Shown: positions 5,996-11,978 of the stretch, piece after piece
How the letters are laid out: each line of letters starts with the position of its first letter
Position numbering within the stretch: position 1 is the first letter of the stretch
DNA from: an uncultured Ruminococcus sp.
Lineage (GTDB): Bacteria; Bacillota; Clostridia; Oscillospirales; CAG-272
NCBI GenBank assembly: GCA_902797495.1
Contig: CADBTH010000045.1
Coordinates: forward strand, 1-11,978
DNA length: 11,978 nucleotides
Reading direction: 5' to 3'
Notes under the pieces: generated by a model
Told to the model about the DNA's origin: nothing
What the model saw: the letters and a program-made list of their open reading frames with translations, nothing else
Databases searched by the model: none
Program-made: the position numbers and the translations under genes

Positions 5996-7323
5996 ATTGC
6001 CGACGGTCGCTCGCCGGCTCCCGCATCAGACAAAGTCTCGACTTTTTTCGCGAGCAGCGCCATTGAGCAGATGATAACGAAAAATCTTGCGGCGAGTATG
6101 TCGGGGATGAAGTTCGCGGCAAAGAAAGAATATATTATCGCCCAGAACTCCGCGGTCAACCGTTTCTTATAGGCAGAAACTATGCAAACGGCAACGATCA
6201 GCACCAGAACGAGCGCAAATAGTAGACCTCCCATCGCAGCCCATCTCATAACGGTATTATGCGGCGAAATATTATACGGCATCAGCGACGACAGATAATC
6301 GTCGTCATATCCTATTCCGAACGGGTTTTTCGCTATCAGCTTCAACGCAACTTCGTATCCCGCGAATCTTCCGTTGTCGCTCAGTATCTGAGAGAACTCG
6401 CTGACTGGTCTTGCGATCAGAAGATAGTACAGCATCGTTATGCATCCGATACCGAGAATTACCGAATAGAGTATTTTTTTGGAGAGTCCGCGGTAATGAA
6501 AGAGAACGAAAAACGCGACGACGACTATAAATGATATCGTGCTTGTTCTTCTTGAAGTGATCGCCATAGAGACCAGAATGACGACGATCGCGGGAATGGA
6601 ATACCAGGCGTTCTTTTTGCTGAGTCTGTCCAGTATATAGAATATCGCGCATCCCAGCATAATTGTCGCGCTGCTGTGGTCTTCCATCAGCAGATAGAAG
6701 CTCGTCTGATTTCCGCCGCTGAAGGACATTCTGACCGCTATCTTGAACAGGCTGACGCCCATATACTTGTACATCACGAACTGAAGCAGTATGAATAACG
6801 AGGACAGTACCACAGCCCATATGATCGCTATTTTGAAACGCTCATAGGCTTCTTTTCCGACGGAATCTCCGTTGAGAAAACAAACGAAAACGACCACGAC
6901 GAAGAACGAGATGATGATAAACTCTTTCAGGCCGGCGCTGACGCTTACGGATATGATAAGCGGAGCGAGGAATAGGATAAAGAACGCCGAAAACACCCCG
7001 AGAGCGAACGCGCTGTACGATCTTTTCAAGCTGTTTTTGACGTTATAGATCCCGTAGCAGAACATCAGCAGTCCGAATATGTAGAGCCAGGGCAGCTGGA
7101 GTTCCGAGGTCGGAGCGCCGAAGATATTGACCCACGATATCTGCCACGTATACGCCATCATGATCAGACAAGTCGCAAGGAAATTCTTCGTCTTCATCAT
7201 CACGACGTAAAACAGAGCCGCGACTATCGCCGCGCTCAGGAAAAAGAAGACAGCGGTGTTGATTTTCGTTTCGTAATTGACAAGATTCAGAGCAAGAATA
7301 AGAAATGAGAGAATAAACTCCAT
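5977..7323 (-). CDS. O-antigen ligase / Wzy-like polysaccharide polymerase, membrane protein
   Basis: The product is a 448-residue integral membrane protein with about ten to twelve hydrophobic segments. These include 2-14, 22-42, 48-66, 78-93, 104-127, 134-150, 165-184, 243-256, 262-276, 285-303, 365-384 and 393-423. The large loop after the middle helices carries the family hallmark: NGRFAGYEVALKLI (317-330), NPFGIGYDDD (333-342) and SPHNTVMRWAAMGG (353-366), matching the Wzy_C/O-antigen ligase family, whose conserved Arg and His residues act in glycan transfer. SRRTS (257-261) is another recurrent element. The expected role is to polymerise lipid-linked repeat units, or ligate glycan, on the outer face of the membrane. 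The start at 7323 follows AAAGGAGGCATT; an upstream in-frame start (7362) would place the ribosome site inside the gene. It is the last gene of the operon, 54 bases after the GT2 gene. Polymerase and ligase cannot be separated here. Confidence 0.88.
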   Translation of the reverse strand: MEFILSFLILALNLVNYETKINTAVFFFLSAAIVAALFYVVMMKTKNFLATCLIMMAYTWQISWVNIFGAPTSELQLPWLYIFGLLMFCYGIYNVKNSLKRSYSAFALGVFSAFFILFLAPLIISVSVSAGLKEFIIISFFVVVVFVCFLNGDSVGKEAYERFKIAIIWAVVLSSLFILLQFVMYKYMGVSLFKIAVRMSFSGGNQTSFYLLMEDHSSATIMLGCAIFYILDRLSKKNAWYSIPAIVVILVSMAITSRRTSTISFIVVVAFFVLFHYRGLSKKILYSVILGIGCITMLYYLLIARPVSEFSQILSDNGRFAGYEVALKLIAKNPFGIGYDDDYLSSLMPYNISPHNTVMRWAAMGGLLFALVLVLIVAVCIVSAYKKRLTAEFWAIIYSFFAANFIPDILAARFFVIICSMALLAKKVETLSDAGAGERPSAIKNSSE

Positions 7324-7377
7324 AATGCCTCCTTTCTCCAAACTATACTGAGTGCGCCTCAAGCGGGCGCTCTTTTA

Positions 7378-8229
7378 TTATCTGTAACGTCTTAAGATCA
7401 GATAAAATACAAATCCGGGGATCAAAGCAAGCGCGGCGAGCGCCTTCGACGATGATCTGCCGATAAAGTCCTTCTCTCGGGCAAGCATCGCAAATCCGTC
7501 GTAATAAGCGGCGAATTTTAACCGCTTCAGCGTTTTTTTCCACAGCGAGACCCGCAGATTGTTGTACATCATATGAGATCTCGGGGACGCGGCAAAAAGC
7601 TTCATGATGTTCTTCGAATATCCGTCGTCGAGATACGTTCCCGTGCAGATATTCGTTCTGCTCCAGTAAAAGGGCTCTGTCATCTGAAGCCACACGTAGC
7701 CCTCGGTGAAGAATTTTTCTCCTTCGATCACAGGGAAGGAAAACTGTCTTGCATATTCGCTTTTCAGAACAATGATTGATTCACCTTCAAATCTTTCCTC
7801 CGAGACCGCCTCCTGCCACGACGCGACGCTCAGTCCGTCGTCGAGCCGGGAAACGTGATCCGTTCTGATAAAAACGTATCCTTCGTAACGCTTATCCGTC
7901 TTCTCATACAGAGATGTTATTTTTTCGACGGCGTCCGGGACGTACTCGTCGTCGGAATCGAGGCAGAGAGCGACAAGCTCGGTTTCAGCCTCTTTAAAAG
8001 CAATATTGAGAGCCGTATACTTACCGCCGTTCTCTTTTTTTATATATCTGACGCCGACTTTTCCCTCTTCGATAAAGCTTTGAACGACCTCTTCCGTTCC
8101 GTCAGTCGATCCGTCGTCTACGATCATCCAGACGAAATCGCCGCAGGTCTGTTCGCACAGCGAGCGGTAGGCGTTTTTGAGAAGCTCCGCCCTGTTATAA
8201 GTCGGGGTCACTATTGTGAGAGTTTTCAT
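7378..8229 (-). CDS. Family 2 glycosyltransferase (GT-A fold)
   Basis: The product is a 283-residue cytoplasmic or membrane-associated enzyme that transfers a sugar from a nucleotide-sugar donor, expected to be inverting. The N terminus TIVTPTYNRAELL (5-17) starts the Rossmann-like fold. VDDGSTD (37-43) binds the nucleotide, and LDSDDE (90-95) supplies the D-x-D-type metal site. FFTEGYVWLQM (173-183) and YLDDGYSKN (199-207) are conserved acceptor-side elements of this subfamily. A hydrophobic patch near the C terminus (about 263-278) may anchor the protein to the membrane. The donor sugar is not predictable. It is the third gene of the operon, starting 10 bases after the stop of the preceding GT4 gene. 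No strong ribosome site precedes it, so translation may be coupled to the upstream gene. Confidence 0.93.
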   Translation of the reverse strand: MKTLTIVTPTYNRAELLKNAYRSLCEQTCGDFVWMIVDDGSTDGTEEVVQSFIEEGKVGVRYIKKENGGKYTALNIAFKEAETELVALCLDSDDEYVPDAVEKITSLYEKTDKRYEGYVFIRTDHVSRLDDGLSVASWQEAVSEERFEGESIIVLKSEYARQFSFPVIEGEKFFTEGYVWLQMTEPFYWSRTNICTGTYLDDGYSKNIMKLFAASPRSHMMYNNLRVSLWKKTLKRLKFAAYYDGFAMLAREKDFIGRSSSKALAALALIPGFVFYLILRRYR

Positions 8230-8239
8230 AATAGATAAG

Positions 8240-9268
8240 TCACTTTACCTTTGAAACTTCGGAATATATCTCTTTTATTTTTGAAATATACGTTCCCGTG
8301 TCTGTATAATCGAAAGATGCGTCGTACGCTCTCTTCGAGCACTCGTCGTACCGGGAAGAGTCGGTCAGGAGACCGTAAATCGCGTTCGCCATAGAATCCT
8401 CGTCCTCGCATACTGCTCCGCCCTTCTTCGCGATCTCCGTAATACCGCCGGAAGGAAAAGCGACGACCGGCTTTGAAAGTATCATTCCTTCTACGGCGAC
8501 GAGTCCGAATCCCTCGTAGTACGAAGTAAAAACTATCAGCTTGGACTTCGCCATTATTCTGTAAGGATTGGGATCGAACCCGAGAATATCGACGTTCTTC
8601 ATTCCGTTGTCGGAGACGTACTTTTTCGCATCGTCGAAAAGCTCTCCCTCGCCGACCATAGCGGCGGTTATACCCGGTATACGCTCAGTCAGGGACCGAA
8701 CGATATCAAGAAAAAGAAGCGGGCGTTTCTGATCGGTAAAACGGCCTACGAACAAGAGGTCGTACTCTTTGTCGAACGGCTCAGCCGACATTTTCAGCAC
8801 TTTTTCACGATCGACCACGTTCGGAAGCACGCATAGCTTATCCCCGAACGCTTTTCTGAAAACGTAGTCTCTCGGAACGGATCCTGAGACCGCGATCACA
8901 GCGGAGGCTCTTTTGACCGCATATCTGAGTGCGAATGAATTTGGGGAATACTTTTTCATCCACGGACAATTGTTGTGGAGGTGAGAGATGAACGGGATAC
9001 CTGCCCTGGCGCATTTGAAGCTCATCCTCGGGTCGCACGCGTGCACGACGTCCGGACGCTCTTCTTCGTATAACTTCCCGATCACCGAAGGGTCTTCCGT
9101 GTCGCGCGCAAGGAAACGGACCCCCGCGCCCTCTACGTGCTGCCTTATAGGTCCGTCCGGAGAGCAGTATATGACCTCATTGTCATCCTTTAACGCCTTC
9201 AGAATATCGAGATGAACGTTCTCGGCGCCGGAGAGCCTGTCCGTTCCGAGTATATGAAGTATCTTCAT
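8240..9268 (-). CDS. Family 4 glycosyltransferase (GT-B fold), second gene of the operon
   Basis: The product is a 342-residue retaining-type glycosyltransferase of family GT4. The N-terminal domain opens with MKILHILGTDRLSGAENVHL (1-20), including the glycine-rich donor/acceptor loop. The C-terminal donor domain begins at LLFVGRFTDQKRP (171-183), with the usual Arg and Lys. It contains YEGFGLVAVEGM (251-262), where E252 and E260 make the E-x7-E signature that contacts the nucleotide sugar. The length is slightly short but complete. Its ATG overlaps the stop of the upstream GT4 gene in an ATGA arrangement (4 bases), with GGAGGAAAAA inside the end of that gene, so the two are translationally coupled. 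It acts on the cytoplasmic face of the membrane in assembling the lipid-linked glycan. The sugar specificity is unknown. Confidence 0.94.
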   Translation of the reverse strand: MKILHILGTDRLSGAENVHLDILKALKDDNEVIYCSPDGPIRQHVEGAGVRFLARDTEDPSVIGKLYEEERPDVVHACDPRMSFKCARAGIPFISHLHNNCPWMKKYSPNSFALRYAVKRASAVIAVSGSVPRDYVFRKAFGDKLCVLPNVVDREKVLKMSAEPFDKEYDLLFVGRFTDQKRPLLFLDIVRSLTERIPGITAAMVGEGELFDDAKKYVSDNGMKNVDILGFDPNPYRIMAKSKLIVFTSYYEGFGLVAVEGMILSKPVVAFPSGGITEIAKKGGAVCEDEDSMANAIYGLLTDSSRYDECSKRAYDASFDYTDTGTYISKIKEIYSEVSKVK

Positions 9269-10383
9269 TTTTTCCTCCGAGCCGAGCCGCCGCTTACCAG
9301 CTCAAAATAATAGTCTCTCATATCGTTTGCGCTCTTTGAAATATTGAAATCGGAGTCTTTCATGATATCGCCGTCCGCCGCTCTGTCGTGACGGCCGCAA
9401 GACGATATCTTTTCCGCCCACGTCCGGGCGCCCGCGGAAAGCGGGAGGAACGTCACGTGAGGAGTAACGGCGCACTCGCGCGTCACCGCGTCGGAAATGA
9501 AGACGGGAAGCCCCGCCGCCTCGGCTTCGACCGCGACCACCGGGAGCCCCTCGTATAGGGACGGAAGCAGAAATGCGTCGGCAGCGCTGTAGTATTTTTC
9601 CGTGTCGCCGACGATACCTGTCATTATAACGTCGTCAGAGAGCCCCTCCGAAGCGATCGTCTCCCTGACAGCCTCAGCGTCCTCGCCGTCTCCGACAAGG
9701 ATCAGACGGGCGTCCGGGACTATCGCTTTGAGCTCTTTGAATACCTCGATTATAAACGGATGGTTTTTGGTCGTGACGAATCTTCCGACGTGAAGAAGTA
9801 CGAACTCATCGGATAACCCGAGCGCCGCTCTGACTTCCGCGCGGCTCTCTTCCGAATACCTGAACCTGTCGACGTCTATTGCGTTGTTGAATAATCTGAC
9901 CTCTCCGCGCTCGACCGCCTCGTCGCCGAAGAGCCATCTCGCCGCCTTTTCCGAACACGCGGCGTAATCCGTAGCGTAGCGGCGCGCCAAAGGCCGCAGA
10001 GCGCGCTTCGCGAGATCGCGCTTTCCTTCGACCTTGGACGAGGTGGTGTGATTGTGCGCTACCCTTATCTTTACGCCCCCGCGTTTAGCGGCGAAAAGCG
10101 GAAAGCCGGAAAGTGAGTTTATATTCGAATGGACAGCGTCGTATCCGTTCTCACGGCAAAGCCGCTTTATTTCTTTCAAATACTTGGGAAGCCTCTGGTA
10201 CGGCGGTATCTCGATGAATCTGACGCCGGACTCGGCAAGGACTTTCGGCGGTGCGACGTCCGAGTCTGAATCGTATAAAACGTCGACGTCGATACCGTCC
10301 CGGTCCATATTGCGCAGATAGTTGAATATCACCGATTCAACTCCACCGGCCTTAAGCTTGCCGACAACGTGAGCGATACGCAT
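9265..10383 (-). CDS. Family 4 glycosyltransferase (EpsF/CapM-like), first gene of the operon
   Basis: The product is a 372-residue GT4 enzyme. MRIAHVVGKLKAGGVESVIF (1-20) and the segment up to VDVLYDSD match the exopolysaccharide-type GT4 subgroup often called EpsF-like. The donor domain starts at LLHVGRFVTTKNHPF (196-210). RLILVGDGED (226-235) is the family strand-turn, and LYEGLPVVAVEAEAAGLP (276-293) carries the E278-x7-E286 signature. A basic patch around 117-136 could favour membrane contact. The C-terminal tail, from about residue 320, is less conserved and ends in lysines and arginines. The ATG follows GGGAGGCGGAAAACG. It is preceded by a near-consensus promoter and is the first of four consecutive genes with small or overlapping junctions. 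It shares only general GT4 motifs with its neighbour, so the two look like separate specificities rather than a recent duplication. Confidence 0.94.
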   Translation of the reverse strand: MRIAHVVGKLKAGGVESVIFNYLRNMDRDGIDVDVLYDSDSDVAPPKVLAESGVRFIEIPPYQRLPKYLKEIKRLCRENGYDAVHSNINSLSGFPLFAAKRGGVKIRVAHNHTTSSKVEGKRDLAKRALRPLARRYATDYAACSEKAARWLFGDEAVERGEVRLFNNAIDVDRFRYSEESRAEVRAALGLSDEFVLLHVGRFVTTKNHPFIIEVFKELKAIVPDARLILVGDGEDAEAVRETIASEGLSDDVIMTGIVGDTEKYYSAADAFLLPSLYEGLPVVAVEAEAAGLPVFISDAVTRECAVTPHVTFLPLSAGARTWAEKISSCGRHDRAADGDIMKDSDFNISKSANDMRDYYFELVSGGSARRKK

Positions 10384-10433
10384 CGTTTTCCGCCTCCCGA
10401 AACAGCTCTCTTCCTTATTTATTCACTCTTTAT

Positions 10434-10462
10434 ATTATATTATACTTTTTATATCTTTGCAA
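10434..10462 (-). promoter_or_regulatory. Sigma-A promoter of the glycosyltransferase/polymerase operon
   Basis: On the minus strand, TTGCAA (10462-10457) and TATAAT (10439-10434) are separated by 17 bases. It lies in a markedly AT-rich stretch immediately after the sugar-transferase terminator, so the four downstream genes can be expressed independently of the sugar transferase gene. Confidence 0.75.
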
Positions 10463-10489
10463 GTATTTTATGCTAAATAAGAGGCCGCG

Positions 10490-10537
10490 CCGCGGTGTAC
10501 GATCAATAAAAAGCGAACACCGCGGTGTCCCGCGGTG
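10490..10537. repeat. Three CCGCGGTG copies upstream of the glycosyltransferase operon promoter
   Basis: CCGCGGTG occurs at 10490-10497, 10520-10527 and 10530-10537, that is at offsets of 30 and 10 bases. The first two copies extend to CCGCGGTGT. Because CCGCGG is its own complement, any two copies can pair. The last two make the stem of the terminator, and the first lies beyond the U-run, 28 bases upstream of the -35 box. Confidence 0.65.
10506..10537 (-). terminator. Intrinsic terminator of the sugar transferase gene
   Basis: On the minus strand, CACCGCGG (10537-10530) pairs with CCGCGGTG (10525-10518) around a GACA loop, all eight pairs perfect. TTCGCTTTTTATT follows. It lies about 63 bases past the stop of the sugar transferase. 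Confidence 0.8.
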
Positions 10538-10599
10538 ATTCAGTACTTATTATTACGTTTTTCATCCGGCAGTACGGTAATTCCGCGCCGTTCGTCAGA

Positions 10600-11298
10600 T
10601 CATTTCGCCCCGGATCCAAATAAAACGACTTTGAAGGTCTTAAAAAAAATACTGATATCAAGCTTCAGCGAGCAATGCTCAGAATAGTACTGCTCAAGCT
10701 GCAATCTCTTTAAGAAGCTGACGTCGCTTCTTCCGCTGACCTGCCAGTAACCGGTCAGTCCCGGCTTTGTGGAGACGATCGAGCGGAAATAACGTCCCAT
10801 ATCTTCTTTTTCACGGGGCAGATAGGGTCTGTTGCCTATTACCGCCATTTTCCCGGTAAAAATATTCAGGACCTGCGGGATCTCGTCGATAGAAAACCTT
10901 CGGATCAGTCCGCCCGCTCTGGTTATTCTCGGGTCCCTCTGCAGTTTTTTATTCTTTTTGTATTCTTCGGCAAGTTTCTGATCTTTATTCAACAATTCTT
11001 CCAACACGGTGTCCGCGTCGGAAACCATTGTTCTGAATTTGAAAAAGTTGAATTCCTTTCCGCCTTTTCCGATTCTTTTCTGTACCAGAAATATGCTGTG
11101 AAAATCGCCTGTACATATATACAATATCTTGACCAATACTATTACGGGTATCAAAAAAACTATGCCGACCGCGCTTATCAAAAGGTCAAACGTTCTTTTG
11201 ATTATTCTGTAATATAATCTCTCGGACCCCTTGACGACGTCTGCCGCCTCAGCGTCTTCTTTTTCGATCAGACCTGTTTTTTCCGGATTCTCGTTCAT
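10600..11298 (-). CDS. Undecaprenyl-phosphate sugar-phosphate transferase initiating exopolysaccharide synthesis
   Basis: The product is a 232-residue bacterial sugar transferase of the monotopic phosphoglycosyl transferase family (PglC/WcaJ C-terminal type). It moves a sugar phosphate from a UDP-sugar to undecaprenyl phosphate at the cytoplasmic side of the membrane. KRTFDLLISAVGIVFLIPVI (34-53) is the re-entrant membrane helix with its Pro break. FFKFRTM (85-91) and RDPRITRAGGLIRRFSIDEIPQ (121-142) follow, where D138-E139 is the catalytic Asp-Glu pair. Next come IGNRPYLPRE (154-163), KPGLTGYWQVSGRSD (178-192) and YY (204-205). The long N-terminal membrane domain of WbaP/WcaJ is absent, as in short EpsL-type enzymes. 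An Asn stands where the Pro of the usual G-P-R-P motif occurs. The start has a modest AGGGTG site. It is transcribed separately from the four genes that follow it and is the probable first step of their pathway. Confidence 0.94.
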   Translation of the reverse strand: MNENPEKTGLIEKEDAEAADVVKGSERLYYRIIKRTFDLLISAVGIVFLIPVIVLVKILYICTGDFHSIFLVQKRIGKGGKEFNFFKFRTMVSDADTVLEELLNKDQKLAEEYKKNKKLQRDPRITRAGGLIRRFSIDEIPQVLNIFTGKMAVIGNRPYLPREKEDMGRYFRSIVSTKPGLTGYWQVSGRSDVSFLKRLQLEQYYSEHCSLKLDISIFFKTFKVVLFGSGAK

Positions 11299-11470
11299 GT
11301 TAACACCCTATAGTTTAACTGTTACTTTGATGCTGTTCCCTGGAGCAATAATCATTTTTCAAATGATGATAAAGATAGGAAGAAGAACGACCGGTATACT
11401 CTATTTTTTCACTCTTCAAAGCATTTAAAGCTTCATAATTCTTCCTGTCTTTAACGTCACTTTTAAGTAT
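11299..11470 (-). other. Leader region of the sugar transferase gene, no firm promoter found
   Basis: Reading toward the sugar transferase, this stretch holds a small AT-rich hairpin (11351-11367, seven pairs with a 3-base loop). The best promoter candidate is weak: GTGACG, 17 bases, TATGAA, near 11432-11460. Expression may depend on a non-housekeeping sigma factor or on read-through past the 11471-11498 hairpin. Confidence 0.35.
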
Positions 11471-11498
11471 GCCCCACCCCGTTTACACGAGGTGGGGC
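11471..11498 (-). terminator. GC-rich hairpin after the right-edge gene, probable terminator
   Basis: On the minus strand, an 11-base-pair stem (11498-11488 with 11481-11471) includes one G-U pair, with a TGTAAA loop. On the plus strand the same position is a C-A mismatch, so the structure favours the minus-strand transcript. The following T run is poor, so it may also serve as an mRNA-stabilising 3' hairpin. Confidence 0.6.
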
Positions 11499-11548
11499 AA
11501 CTTATTGTTCAATTAACCGTAGTTAACCGTGCTATGATCTTCCGACCA

Positions 11549-11978
11549 TTAAGCTTCGGGGAAGCTTACTACTACGTGGAAGTCCTCAGTCTCGTTGTTT
11601 TCATACGTTACTGTGAGGTCATACTCGTAGTTTTCAACTTCTGCCTTGTATGTTCTGAAGTATGCGTATACGTCAGGGTTAACTTCGTTGCCGTTGTCAA
11701 CGTACGTATTGCCCTTATCTGTGGACTGATACGTGTGAACGTTTCCGGACTTGACAGCTATCTTAACGCCCTTAGCGAGAAGGAGTCTGAACGCTACCCA
11801 GTCAGCGCCTTCCTGAGCTACTACCTGGATGGTGTGATCGTCGCCTTCAACAAAGCCTGTGAGTTCAGCGTTTGCCGTGTAGCCGGGTTCAACGCCGGAA
11901 GCTGCGGGGCTGTGATCGAAGGTTACGTTTACTGTGTACGTATAATCCTTACCGTCAACTGTGAAGATTATCTCGTAT
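11549..11978 (-). CDS. C-terminal end of a large, probably secreted, beta-rich protein (5' end beyond window)
   Basis: The minus-strand frame is open from the right edge to TAA at 11551-11549, giving 142 residues. I do not recognise a family. The sequence alternates hydrophobic and polar residues in short strands (FTVDGKDYTYTVNVTF, ELTGFVEGDDHTIQVVAQ, YEYDLTVTYENN), rich in Thr, Val, Tyr, Asp and Asn, and without cysteine. This is typical of Ig-like or beta-sandwich modules of extracellular proteins. It ends at VVVSFPEA without an LPxTG sorting signal or membrane anchor. Codon choice (GTA, GCT, ACG, AGA, GAC, AAC) is like that of the left-edge secreted gene and suggests strong expression. A perfect 7-base inverted repeat (11551-11567) spans the last codons. 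Confidence 0.8.
   Translation of the reverse strand, partial: YEIIFTVDGKDYTYTVNVTFDHSPAASGVEPGYTANAELTGFVEGDDHTIQVVAQEGADWVAFRLLLAKGVKIAVKSGNVHTYQSTDKGNTYVDNGNEVNPDVYAYFRTYKAEVENYEYDLTVTYENNETEDFHVVVSFPEA

Noticed and set aside
11315..11470. A minus-strand open frame of about 50 codons between the right-edge gene and the sugar transferase
   Set aside because: The translation looks somewhat protein-like, but there is no ATG or GTG start in frame and no ribosome site. The only TTG lacks a Shine-Dalgarno sequence. It is too short to support as a gene or pseudogene.
11513..11530. Tandem TTAACCGT octamers 10 bases apart after the right-edge gene
   Set aside because: Only two short copies, between a stop codon and a hairpin, with no promoter nearby. 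Chance or slippage explains them.
1..11978. CRISPR arrays, tRNA or rRNA genes, transposases, toxin-antitoxin pairs, phage-defence genes
   Set aside because: I looked for regular spaced repeats, cloverleaf-like segments and the corresponding protein motifs on both strands and saw none.

Overview
The window looks like a chromosomal segment of a Gram-positive bacterium of the Clostridia (Ruminococcus/Oscillospira-like gut or rumen lineage). This is an inference from strong GGAGG ribosome sites, near-consensus sigma-A promoters with 17-base spacers, intermediate GC, an MscL channel of Firmicutes type, and a secreted protein with the C-x2-C 'CTKCG' linker common in gut Clostridia. I see no insertion sequences, CRISPR arrays, tRNA or rRNA genes.

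Layout. Both edges carry incomplete minus-strand genes for extracellular proteins. At the left (1-2336) is a signal-peptide protein of at least 778 residues with a DOMON/CBM9-like domain, a cysteine-rich linker and a lectin-like domain. At the right (11549-11978) is the C-terminal end of an unrecognised beta-rich protein. Between them, reading left to right: mscL (minus); a two-gene unit on the minus strand in which a sigma-70 region 2 protein overlaps a small zinc-finger protein of anti-sigma type; a divergently transcribed plus-strand HD-domain hydrolase; and a LysR-family regulator (plus). Next comes a five-gene exopolysaccharide block on the minus strand: initiating sugar-phosphate transferase, GT4, GT4, GT2, and an O-antigen-ligase/Wzy-like polymerase.

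How it works together. The exopolysaccharide genes make a coherent partial pathway. The sugar transferase loads the first sugar phosphate onto undecaprenyl phosphate, three glycosyltransferases extend it, and the Wzy-like protein polymerises or ligates the product outside the membrane. No flippase (Wzx), chain-length regulator or nucleotide-sugar synthesis gene is visible, so the set depends on genes elsewhere. The sugar transferase has its own terminator (about 10506-10537). The other four genes form a separate operon with a consensus promoter (10434-10462), ending at a bidirectional terminator shared with the convergent lysR-type gene.

The least ordinary items are the sigma-like protein without a recognisable region 4 paired with a soluble zinc-binding partner, the multidomain secreted protein at the left edge, and several unexplained repeats near promoters: phased CCGCGGTG copies upstream of the glycosyltransferase operon, a 13-base repeat over the mscL -10 box, and an 18-base perfect inverted repeat before the lysR-type gene. 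None of these amounts to a demonstrated new system; they are leads.
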